NCBI GenBank assembly: GCA_039654915.1
Contig: CM077600.1
Coordinates: 30,997,992 to 31,061,991 of the forward strand
From: Aquilaria yunnanensis
Lineage: Eukaryota; Streptophyta; Magnoliopsida; Malvales; Thymelaeaceae
Direction of reading: 5' to 3'
DNA length: 64,000 nucleotides
The notes below the pieces were generated by a model. It had not been told where the DNA came from and searched no databases. It was given only the letters and a program-made list of their open reading frames with translations. Both the position numbers and the translations under genes were made by a program. Positions 22,217-33,120 of the stretch are shown here, one piece after another. Position 1 is the stretch's first letter, and each line of letters starts with the position of its first letter.

Positions 22217-24912
22217 CTGGAGATGATTTTGAGGCAATGCTAAGTTACAACTGGACAATACACTATATTGAGTGACAGATTTTAGATTATTCAATTTTTG
22301 ACTTGCGTGTGTTTATGATTGAAGAAAAAAAAAGTACAAATTTCCCATTATAGATTGGCTTAAGTATCGGACTGTCCAATATAGCTTTTTCTGGTTTTGA
22401 TATGACCACCAGTGTTATAATTTGAGATCAAATTAGTTACCATTAAAACCTAATGGTAAGTGCAGAATGTTGTTTATTTTGAAATCTTATTATACAAATG
22501 CAACTTTTAAGAAATTTCAAGAACTTCATGTAAATTGCTATTTTCATTTTTTTTATATGTTTGCTATTGCATCAATTACTGTCTAATCCACCATTGGGTG
22601 ATAGAGGCGATACTAAATGAGGAAATAGTGGATATCACTATTATAACAAAACAAATATCACACTTAGAATTCAGTGATTAAAAACATATCAATATTGGAT
22701 GAATGAGTTTTATGTAATTGAAATTTGGCTTATTTGGAGCATTGGAATACGAGAACTAATTTGAATATCATTTTTTAAGGGACTAATTACATATTTGGTG
22801 ATGGATGACGGTTGCTATTGCACAAAAAAAAAAAATGAAAATAGTAAATTGTACAAAGTTACTGAAATTTGTTAAAAGTTACATAAGTACTTTAAGGTTT
22901 CAAAACGAACAACTGCTCATGTTTACCGTTAGATCTTTAACAATTGATGGCATATTCAATTAAACTGTAACATTAGTGTCTAATTTGGCCCCAGATTATA
23001 ACTTTAGTGGCCATATTGAAACCAAAAGAAACTATAGTGGCAATTTGGTCTGGGAGCTAAACTATAGTTAGAAATTTGATACTTTTTCCTTTCTGATTCA
23101 ATCTCAAGTCCTATGAAATTATGATGACAAAACCTTAAAGACAAACTTGCAATATGAAAGTTCATTCAGCGGCCGGGGTGGATGGCGGGCCACAATTTAA
23201 GTCATTGGCAATAACTATTTAATTTTTATTTTTTGTACTCAAAAGCATAGTTGCACATGATTAGGGTACAAGAGATTACATATGAAAGTTAAAGGAAAAA
23301 TTTCTTTACTTTTTGAAAGCTGGAGGACGTCAAGCTGTGATTTGGCGATCCTATTGTACAGTGCTCATTGTGAGATTTGATCCCTAGTTGGGACTGTGGG
23401 TATCTTAACTCTTAGTTGTTAGGTAAAGTATTGCCAATGGGAATTTGAAATTGAGAAAAACTTCTGGTGAATGTTTTTGAAGGATTTTTGTCTATTTTAA
23501 TTTCTTTGAAAAATATAAGTTAGGTGGATAAAAATAAAAACTCACAACAGAGTGTTTTGGGTTGATGAATATGGTGAGAAATTGAAAGGTTATTATGGTC
23601 TTCTAGACCATTCTAAAATTAATGGCTTCAGAATCAGCGCTAAATTTGGGTTAATAAATGTTAGTTGATGTGTGACCTTTGTAGTGTTTGCTCAAAAAAT
23701 TGTGAGAATTTTTATTGTTTAGAATGTTAAAATCCTAATAATTATATATTTTTGGTTTAATTTGAAGAATATATATATATATATAAGGAAAATGGTCTTT
23801 TTACTTAACAAAGTGAACATTAATCTGACATGTGGCACTTTTTATATTTAAGGAAATAAAATATTGTACTTTATACCCAAAGTGACCGAATTACCCTAAT
23901 TGACATTTGGAACATCAAATGATCAAAACACATTGTCTAACGTTAATATACGTTGACCGAAATTGGACTAAAACAATTTGCAATAATTTTGGGGCAACTT
24001 ATGAGAGGGAAAGGTAAATGAATATTTTTATCCAATTATATTACAATTATGTTTGAAATTTTAGGTATAATTATAGCCTATAATACAATATAAATGGTTA
24101 AGGGCGATACATCATTTCCACGTACTAAAGCACTGATTTCATCGATATAAACATGAGATGTTATATCGAAATATTACATGAATATTGTACGAGCAAATGA
24201 GATATTGCTGGCACGATTTCACCATCTTAGATTGAAATGAGGGCACTAACCTTCTTTATAACAAAAATGAAAGGCTCAAATATCGGATAATGGAACTTAA
24301 ATCACAGTTGATAAGTAGCAAATCACATTTTGTCATTAAAAAGCGCTATATAAACATGTAATATGTCGTCGTTCTTGTTTTCTTGACACTAGCAGAAGCA
24401 AAATCAGACCAAATCACTAAAGTTGATTTTAATATGTTCCCCAAAATGGAGTCTAGCAAGCTGTGGGACTCTCTTAACATCACAAGGATAAAGGTTTTTT
24501 GTTTTCGGGACTTCCACCAGGTGTTGGTCCCAATGCTACAAGTGAGGTAGCTAGAATTGTCATAGAAGAAGAAGCACCTGCTAAAACAAAACATGAAAAT
24601 GGAAAGCCAAGCACTCAGATTTGAAGGCCATAATATTAGCAATAATAATGGTTTATCTAAACCAACTGTGTCTTATTATTTATCTTTATATGATGTTACG
24701 ACATTTATCTATTCAAGTTTGCTATTTTGATTCAAATGTCTACCCGGTTATGCTTACTATTCAAGTGTGCTAGTAATGTAAAACCAATTATGCTTCTACT
24801 CGGGGTTATCAAGATCAGAATCCTATCTATAATCATTTTTATCATGTAAAATCGGGATCGTAAGATCGAATCATAGATCGTAAGATTCTACTAAAAGCTT
24901 ATGTAAATAATA
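22217..24912. other. Intergenic DNA without recognisable gene
   Basis: AT-rich sequence with a few short ORFs. The longest (minus, 24346-24642, 98 codons) has no similarity I recognise. Text such as GGTCCTAAAGTTT-like phrases near 22960-23060 suggests decayed transposon DNA, but no ends could be defined. Confidence 0.5.
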
Positions 24913-25059
24913 TTCCCTCCGTCTCATGTTCTCTACACCATTTTATGTTTTGGGTCATCCCAAGTTTTCTACATCATTTCCTTATTTAGTAGTAAGTTTT
25001 TTACATCTAAAATACCACAATGTCCTTATTTAATTCTCTTGAAAAAATGTTAAAAAGTA

Positions 25060-25294
25060 CTCCCTCCGTCCCAAATTTTTTGCACAATTCACTTTTCAGT
25101 AATTAATCTATGATTTTTTATTTTAGATATTTTAGCATATAAATGAAAAACCTTTATGTGTGAATGATAAATTAAGACATATAGTTTCTAAATATATATT
25201 TTTTAATTTTTTTCTAACAAACAATAATATAAAAAAATTCAAGTCAAACTAGCCAAAAAAGTCAAATGGATTAAAGAAATCGGGACGGAGGGAG
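25060..25294. mobile_element. Stowaway MITE, 235 bp, nested
   Basis: Perfect terminal inverted repeat CTCCCTCCGTCCC with TA duplications at 25058-25059 and 25295-25296. Size, ends and target site are diagnostic of Stowaway (Tc1/mariner) MITEs. It sits inside the related element at 24913-25884. Confidence 0.92.
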
Positions 25295-25379
25295 TATGAA
25301 AAAACCAACAGACAAGCCCCTCATCTCTCTTTCTCTTCATATGTAGCAAAGACTAAAAGGATATCAGAGATAAGAGAAC

Positions 25380-25640
25380 TAGGGGATCGGAGGAGATCGG
25401 AGATAGGAGAAGGGGGAGATATGAGGAGATCGGAGATAAGAGAATGGTAAGAGATCGGAGGAGATTAGAGATAAGAGAACGAAGAGATCGGAGATCAGAG
25501 ACGATGAGGAGATCAAAAGCGACAAGGAGATCGGAGCCAACATAAGGCGATGAGGAGATCTAAGGCGACGAAACGACGAGGAGATCGGAGATGATGAGGA
25601 GATTGAAGGAGGTCGAAGTAGATTGGAGGAGCTGAATCGT
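25380..25640 (+). repeat. GGAGATCGGAGAT minisatellite
   Basis: Repeated GAGATCGGAGATAAGAGAA and GAGGAGATCGGAG units, irregular length 12-24 bp, over about 260 bp inside the mariner-like element. Confidence 0.8.
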
Positions 25641-25884
25641 GTTGCCGGAGGAGGCCAAATCGCAATCGGAGGAGGCCAAATCGCAGTTGACGACAAGGTC
25701 GCGGTCGGAGTGATGGAACAACAAGGTGATTTGGAGCAGGTGGAGAAAGACGAAGTGAAGGTGATTTGGTGAAGAGTTGAGGTGGAGAAAAGAAGGGTAG
25801 ACTTGAAAAAATGTTGAAAACAGTAACTTTTCTTAATATGCATGCCAAACGTAAAATGATGCAAAAAACGTAGGACGGAGGGAA

Positions 25885-28800
25885 TATAATTTATGTAAAA
25901 GACCAATTATATTAGAAACTCAAGTAAAATTTAAGTGCCATAGCAATGATACAACATAATTATTGATACAATGCAGGTAAAATTTAAACTTTAATAGAGT
26001 ATACATCAACATAATCAATAAAATAATCAACATAAGTCTGAAAGAAATTCATGAACAAACACATTATTAACAAACAAAAAAGAGCACAATGTCCATAATT
26101 TAAAAATTTAGTAATGGACTTCCAATAAATTTAAAATGTATAATAATTTTTTACAGTAAGTAAATAATTTAAAATTTGTAGTTTTTTTCTTCTTGAATGA
26201 AATAAGTTCAACCTATAGATAGGTAAAACTGGTAATTTGAATATTCATTAACTGTAAAAAATATTATTATATATATTAAATTTACAGTAAGATAGTTACC
26301 AAATAATTTATATTATTCTTCAAAAAGTTGTTATTAGGTAGTTACCTTCAGTTAACAAATTTCGTCCAATTGGAGACCAAAATGAAATGTTTTAATGGAT
26401 TTAGAACCAAAATAGGACTTTTTTAATAGTTTTAGGATCTAAATAAAACATTTAATAAATTAGAGATGAAAACACAATAAAAATTAAATGTTAGGGATCA
26501 TTTATGCAATTTATCCCCAAGAAAAATCAATACTGGGTAGGATCAATAAGATAAATATTATATTATAGACCTATGTCTAATTAGACATACTAATTCATCT
26601 CTAATTACCATATATATAGCCCACAGCCTAGTTAGAAAATTTAATAATTTTCCCCTGAACCAAAACTCACCTTCAACCCTTGAAAATTACCTCACTGTTA
26701 CTGTAACTTTCGACGCCACAATTGCCGCCATTGTCTCCTTCGACGAACCATCACCACTTTTAGATCTTGTCATCTTGTCATCATCATTCATCTTTAAAAT
26801 CTCACAGCCACTCGCTTCTAAATCTCGTCATTGCTCATCCCCCCTCGCCTTCGGATCATCGCTCGGCTCCCCAATCCAACTCCTGGATCGTCCACGATTA
26901 TTATGCGCATCTGGATCAGGTCTGATCTATAGATTTGTCGTGTATAGCTCCATATTGTGTAAGAGAAAAAAACTAGAAAAGTGTAAAAAAGAAGATGCAT
27001 AAATGTCTATATATATGAATGTATATGTATGTATTTTTTTTTTGTTTTCGTCTAACAATATGTAAACTGTAAAGTGTCTGAAGGAAAATTAAGAAGTGTC
27101 TGAACTAATATGTAAAAATGTATGACATGGTATGTAAACATTTTATTCCCTTTAGAAAATCTAGAAGTGTAAAAATATTAAAGTAATAAGTCAAAATGTC
27201 TATGTTAATACGTAAAAATGTTTGACTTAAAATGTGAAAGTGTATGGAGTGATATGTAGATACTTAACTAGCTTAAAAAAATAAAAGTATTTGAAACAAT
27301 AGGTTAAAGTGTATAAATGAAAAATATAAAAGTGTCTTAACAAAAATACTAAAATCTTTTAACCAAATACACAGATAATTTTTTTTCTTCACAAATCGAG
27401 TCTGAAACAAAAAAGTAAAAAAAATATGTCTAAAAAATATCTAAAAAATGTCTGATAAACATAAAAAAAAGTGTCTAAAAAGTGCCTTGTCTTTCATCAT
27501 CTGGTCTCGTCTCCCTCACCTCCTGGCTCGTCTTGTCTCCCATCATCTCCCTCACCTCCCATATCGTATCCTTTCCCATCATCTCCCCCCTGTCAATTGC
27601 AGCCTCGTCTCCGATCAGCGCCATGGAAGGAGCCTCTGCTCAACATCACACAAATCGATCTTCTTAGGCGCTTCTTAGGCGATCTTCGTCCTTAGGCTAG
27701 AATCGATTATCTCAGGCTAGAATTGCCGCTTCTCAGGTGATCTTCGTCCTTAGGTTATTCGATCAGTGCCATGGAAGGAGCCGCTAGTCTGATCTCGTCA
27801 TATCACTCACTGCGTTGATCTGCCTCATCTCTTCGTCTGTGACTGTGATCGCGCTCCAATCTCTCTTCCCTTGGAGGACCTTGGCCTGGCTTGGCCACTT
27901 CTCACCTCGCATCACACAGTTGTGTCGCATCGTGCCGTCTCTGCCACATCGCGCTGTCACTTCGCATCACGCCATCATTGTCGCATCTCATGTTATCTCA
28001 TTTCGTCTGGATCATCATTAGTTAGTTTTTTTTTTTTTAGAAAATAAAACTGTGAGGAACTTTTTGGAATAAGAATGACTAAAATTATAAAATTAGTACT
28101 ATGTCTAATTATATATATGTTCATTGTATTCATGGTATAAGTAGGATCTTTCAATTCTATGATCCTATGATCTTAGTCTCGATCCTACAATAACCATATA
28201 ACATTTTGACAAAATTTTTTATGTTAAAATCATAGGATAGTACAATCCTTGATTTAGGATTGCGATTTTAATAATCTTGCTTCTACTTATAACATTTGTA
28301 CATATATTTCAGCCTTCTTAACTCACGCACATTGAAGAAAAAGGGGTCAGAATTATAATCGATCTACACTTAGCATATACAATCATGAGAGTTCATAAAA
28401 TTTGACCCAGAATTAACACAAACCGATAATGCCTTAATATTTAAGTCTGCCTAATTTTGCATCAGTTGAATTATAGACTCACTCTACATTTGTCTTATCG
28501 CAAATAAGTTGATGTAGCAGAATTCAGCAATTGCAAAAACCCACACATCTACTTTAGGTGTGAATATAATAAAGATAGAATGCTATGTTTGTGCCAATAT
28601 TAAATGAGTTACTATTGAATGATGGTCTGAAATTAAGAAAGGAGAAAATACTATATCAATTAAAATCTTTGATTAAATTAAAAATCTAATCTGTCGAATT
28701 ATAATTCATACTTATAATCGAATCTTTCCAATTAGAATCCATAATAAAAACACAATTCGATTAGGGTCATTTAAAAATCTGCATTCCAATTATTAATCCA

Positions 28801-28903
28801 ACATTAAACAGAAAAAGTCATAAATTCGATAACTACGCCTGGTACAATTTCAACATCAAATGACGAATTGAATGAGTAGTTGCACAGATCCAAATCTATT
28901 TAC

Positions 28904-28937
<34 letters not shown>

Positions 28938-29740
28938 AATCAATACCTATTTTTTTTCCAAATTTATTACATGCCTATGACATATTCTTCCACATGAATC
29001 ATTGTTATAGTGCATAACTTCATGACCAAATTGGAGGAAAACATTTGAATGATGATGATATGCCTTCCTATTTCAATTGTTATTTATAAGTTAAAGGTTT
29101 GACAAAATAGATACATTTGTTTGTGACACTGCATTGGGATATTTTACTGTAATATTTTTTTTTCAAATGTTGGTGTTATGATATTTTTATAACATTTAAA
29201 TATGTATATATTTTGGGAGCTCAATACAACTTAGAGTCCCGTAGTTTCATTGGGTATATAAACTAGTTTATTATCCAATTCTCTAAGAAATATCAATTAT
29301 TCATAATTTTGTAGGGTTTATTGTCCTAATTCTTTTTTTATGCAGAATTTAATACAATATATTACAAAGAGTAGGTAACAGAGTGAATAATTCTAAACCT
29401 AAAATGTGAAGGGATTTGCTGCATGAATCCTGAAAAATCTCGACCGTAATCAGTCCACTTTTGAGTGCTTGTTTTTGTGTAGAGTGCGGCACTACTCCCC
29501 AAATCTTAGCTTTGCCTGTGGGCGTCCCTTTGCGTTACCATTTTACTGGCCCACTTTTGAATGCTTTAAAAAATAATCCTTAAAAGTTGCAAATTTAGTC
29601 CCTAATGTTTTTAAAATTCACAAATATGTCCCTAAAATTCAAATAGTTACATTTTAGTTGCTATGCTCAAAATCAAAGATATATGCAAATAAAGTTAAAT
29701 TTTTCTTTCTTTACTAGATGAAAACTGAACATACGAAAAT
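25885..29740. other. Intergenic repeat-rich DNA, no supported gene
   Basis: AT-rich flanks around a CT-rich block (27480-28020) that contains a direct repeat of GCCATGGAAGGAGCC (near 27621 and 27767) and short ORFs in several frames. The stretch 27040-27480 has irregular repeats of AGTGTCTGAA/AATGTCTAAA. Text like GTAGGATC...ATAGGATC at 28145-28260 resembles 24810-24900 in inverted sense, so the whole may be an old TIR element, but the ends are unclear. None of the ORFs is convincing. Confidence 0.45.
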
Positions 29741-30184
29741 GAGATAATTACAATTTGGCCACTGAAATTTATGTGAAATTACACTTTATCTCATTTTGCT
29801 TTAGAATTATACACTTTGCCCATACTTTTTTAATGTAGTCCAACTGCAACTCTTGAAATTTTAATTTAGATTTATGGCAGCTATCTTTTAGTAATTTTAA
29901 TTTGTATGGTATTTTTTTACAATTAATGAACATTTTAAATTATTAAATTTTTCTTTCTATATTTTTTTCCAGTTTTTAAAACAGTATTTTTAAATGTCAA
30001 TTAATTATAAAAAATACTATATAGATTGAAATTGTTTGAAGATGGCAACTATACAATATAAATTAAAATTTTAGAAATTGTATTAAATTGTATTAAAAAG
30101 GCAGGAGATACAGTGTATATGTTTTAAATAGGAGGGCCAAAGTGTAATTTCACCTAAATCTCAGGGGAAAATTGTAATTAAACC
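29741..30184. mobile_element. Palindromic MULE-type MITE, copy 1 (444 bp)
   Basis: Ends GAGATAATTACAATTT and, inverted, GGTTTAATTACAATTT; subterminal GTGAAATTACACTTT is mirrored by AAAGTGTAATTTCAC. Flanks TACGAAAAT (29732-29740) and TAAGAAAAT (30185-30193) make a 9-bp target duplication with one mismatch. A second member of the family is at 46147-46605. Confidence 0.8.
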
Positions 30185-30193
30185 TAAGAAAAT

Positions 30194-32064
30194 TAAGATT
30201 GTATTTTTATGGGTTGTCACTTTATATGAGTATTATTTTCATACAATTTTACTTTCAAAAATTTTGAGAATTCTTAAATCAAACATTGTCAACACATGCT
30301 ACACGGAAATGTTTTTTTTGTTTAACAAAAAATCAAGAAGCAGGAAATTTTTTAAAATTTTAAGTTGCGGTCCTAGTTCCAATGGGAAATGGTCACTTCG
30401 GTGAGTTAAAATTGAGACATTATATCATCCACCATGGTGTACGTTCATTACTAACAGTAAAACTAACGGTATCTAGTAGTTATCATTAAGGAAAGGTAAG
30501 TTACCATTTTAAATAAAATATATGTAATTATGGAGTAAATAAGATAGCTATTATTAGCGAAGAGAGTTACCATTTTAAATAATTTTCTATAATCATAGAA
30601 TAAATAATGTTTAAAATTTTAATTATTTTTGTAGACAAGAAATCTACCATTTTCAAATGAAAATGACAGCATCTTCACAATTTGGTGTGTAATGTATGTG
30701 AAATTTGTGTTATATATTGATTGGAGTGGTGTCTAGAATTATTGTTCTGGTGTCTATAACTATTATTTTGGTATCTAGTACTACTTTTTTTATGCCTAAT
30801 TATGTTACATTGGAGTATTATTTAGTTAGTATGGTGTCTAGTACTACTATTCTTGTGTCTAGAATTGGTGTTTTAAGTGTCTAGTAATGCTTTCTTTGTA
30901 TCTAATTATGTTAGATTGGTATATAAATTTATTAATATAGTGTCTAAAACTGATATTCTAGTGTCCAGAACTACTATTATAGTGTCTGTAATTGTTTGTC
31001 TGGTGTTTAATTTTGTTAAGTTGGTGTATAAATTTGTTAATTGGTGTCTAAGATTGCAGTAAAAATATTAAAAATGGTATGACTATCTTCTTGTTAATTT
31101 TGAATTCAAAATATCATGATTATCTATAAAATATGAAATCAATATACATCTCATTTTCTAATTAAAGCCTCATCTTCATTTGCTTGTAAAACTCAAAATA
31201 AGAGAAAAAGTGGGAGAGAGAGTGAGAGAAAGAGAAGGAGGAGAGAATGAGAAGAAAAAAAAAAGAAGCAGAATTAAATCATGCTAGGTTGTGCTAATTG
31301 CATAAAAATTGTTTTTTTTTTTTCAATTATCACAATCATAAAAAATGATCAATCATTGTTGTTTACTGGAGATAATGACATATAATTATCTTATTATTAA
31401 TATTAAATTCCAAATATCATAATTATTTTTTAATTAATTAAAAAATTATCTTATCCATCTAATATTAACATTGTTAGAGTCACATGGTGTGGTACACATC
31501 CACCCACGTAGACGCAAAGAAGTTCCCGTTGAAACCTTGGGCGGGATTTACCGGTCATGCCGTTTCTCTCCGAGGCAATTGATTTTTATCTTTCAAGCTT
31601 TGTCTTCAATCCCCTTAACCTGGCCTACAAAGCAGTTCCTCGTCAAAATCCATCTCAATCTTCCCCAAACGCCTTTTCAAACGATACCCTAACCTCCAAT
31701 CCACTCGCTCCTTTTTGGCTACCCACTCTCTCTGCATACACTGCCCTGAGAGCAATCCAATGCAGCGAATGTAGGCTCCACGAACCATCAAATACTAAAC
31801 CCTACCCTCTCCACTACGCTATATAATCACCTAACCCGGAATATGGTTAAAACACTGGGTATCAATCCGGTGCTTAAGATTCGTTCGGTCCTTGCTTGCC
31901 TAAGAACACTCGAGTTTTATTGGGACTAACACAGTATTACATGCCTCAACTGCATAATGAGGTAGCTTATATATTCTAGTAGTACATGATTCCTTCCCCT
32001 TGATGGATAACTTAAAGCTGTAGCTAATTAGATACTCGATCATCTGCAGATATATGTAGTTTTT
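30194..32064. other. Intergenic DNA; degenerate GTGTCTA repeat and unassigned ORF
   Basis: At 30720-31065 a degenerate unit of the type TGGTGTCTAGAACTACTATT recurs at about 20-35 bp intervals. At 31557-31826 (plus) an 89-codon ORF lies in a less AT-rich stretch; it has no recognisable domain and I do not call it a gene. 31830-32064 is probably the 3' flank of the gene on the minus strand. Confidence 0.5.
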
Positions 32065-33120
32065 TCAGACCATCGCGCCACCATATTTCTTCGCTGCCAT
32101 TCTGCTGTCAATGGTTCCCCCATATGCCTTCTTTTCCTGGGATTCGAAGTTCAGATTACCATACCTTCGTTGAGCTTCTTTGCTGTCAATTATTTCTGTG
32201 TTCCCGTTTGTTCTTGATGCAGTGGAAACTGGAGCTGTATACCTTGAATTTTGAGAATCAGGTACTGAAACTTTGGCAGCTTGCCTTATGAGTCCCATAG
32301 CGGCGCCAACGTCATTTGTTGGCTGGCTCAGGTGGCCATCTGGCGGTGTTACCCACATGGCTTGGTTCGGCCTAGGCCACCCACCAGCAGTGATAATAGT
32401 TGGTTTTGTCTCACTGATAGCTGCAGGTGCTCGGTAGTAGTCATCAGATACATCATGCTTGTTCTTATTTCCACTAGGCCTGTTCCGTTCCTTGCTCGGT
32501 TTCGTCTCACTGACAGCAGGTTCTCGGTAGTAGTCATCAGAAGCATCATGCTTGTTCTTATTTCCACTAGGCTCGTTCCGTTCCTTGCTTGGCAGGTCAC
32601 CTGTTTTCTCAACCTGATAGGAATTAGGTGTGTTATCCCAATATGAAGGCTTTGTAGGGGAAAACCTGTTTGGCCTTATTGCTTCGTTCTGCACATTGGT
32701 GAGGAACTTAACCTGATCCTCTGGATGATCACGAACAGGCTTTGCAGGACTAACGTGTTTCTCCTCGATGTGATACTGGACCGGGCTTGAGGGCCTGCAA
32801 AATTTCTCTGGAGAAGAGTACCTGTGATATTCACTAAGCAAAGGAGTGAAATCATAAGTGGTCTCAGTTTTAGTAACAAAGCAGTACACATCAGGACTCG
32901 GGTTTGGAACATGAGAGATGATTGGCCTCTTCCTTCCTTCAGCATCAACCAGTAGCGGTTTAGAGATATGATCAGAAGAAGCATAGCTCATCTTGCTCGA
33001 ATCATCAGTCAGCGGCCGCAGCCCGTCATATGTGGAGTAGCCTCTATAGGCATATCCATAGGCAGCCATTAAAGTAGCTAGTTCTTGGTGATCCCTCTTA
33101 GCCTCCCTACCTTGCCACAA
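32065..33120 (-). CDS. Plant protein of unknown function with 31-residue internal duplication
   Basis: A 351-codon open frame in one exon. The protein is polar and probably disordered. The N-terminal part is Tyr-rich (AAYGYAYRGYSTYDGL); the middle has two near-identical 31-residue units in tandem, each starting with PSKERN and containing GNKNKHD..DDYYR, at about residues 177-240. The C-terminal part has AGGWPRPNQAMW and two copies of a motif IDS..A...YG (IIDSKEAQRRYG, TIDSRMAAKKYGG) near the end. I know similar C-terminal motifs in uncharacterised plant proteins but assign no function. The first ATG (33120) begins MWQGREAKRD; a second ATG at 33069 (MAAYGYAYRG) may be the true start, since the stretch before it contains a GTGGCAAG/GTA splice-like junction and is not conserved in the paralogue. 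A broken paralogue lies at 37650-38400, and upstream flanks of the two (33285-33553 and 38371-38626) are also similar, so this is a segmental duplicate. Confidence 0.75.
   Translation of the reverse strand: MWQGREAKRDHQELATLMAAYGYAYRGYSTYDGLRPLTDDSSKMSYASSDHISKPLLVDAEGRKRPIISHVPNPSPDVYCFVTKTETTYDFTPLLSEYHRYSSPEKFCRPSSPVQYHIEEKHVSPAKPVRDHPEDQVKFLTNVQNEAIRPNRFSPTKPSYWDNTPNSYQVEKTGDLPSKERNEPSGNKNKHDASDDYYREPAVSETKPSKERNRPSGNKNKHDVSDDYYRAPAAISETKPTIITAGGWPRPNQAMWVTPPDGHLSQPTNDVGAAMGLIRQAAKVSVPDSQNSRYTAPVSTASRTNGNTEIIDSKEAQRRYGNLNFESQEKKAYGGTIDSRMAAKKYGGAMV

Larger units (their letters stand above)
24913..25884. mobile_element. Stowaway/mariner-like element, 0.97 kb, hosting a nested MITE
   Basis: The left end is TTCCCTCCGTCTCATGTT and the right end, on the minus strand, TTCCCTCCGTCCTACG, with TA at 24911-24912 and 25885-25886. 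Just inside, ACACCATTTTATGTTTTGG is mirrored as CCAAACGTAAAATGATGCA. The interior holds a GAGATCGGAG minisatellite (25380-25640) and a nested MITE. The long minus-strand ORF (25379-25906) is this repeat read through and not a gene. Confidence 0.75.

Noticed and set aside
25379..25906. 175-codon minus-strand ORF
   Set aside because: It is a Ser/Pro/Leu-rich reading of the GAGATCGGAG minisatellite inside a mariner-like element.
31471..31826. Overlapping 73- and 89-codon plus-strand ORFs
   Set aside because: No recognised domain, no promoter or splice partner that I can support; left as unassigned.
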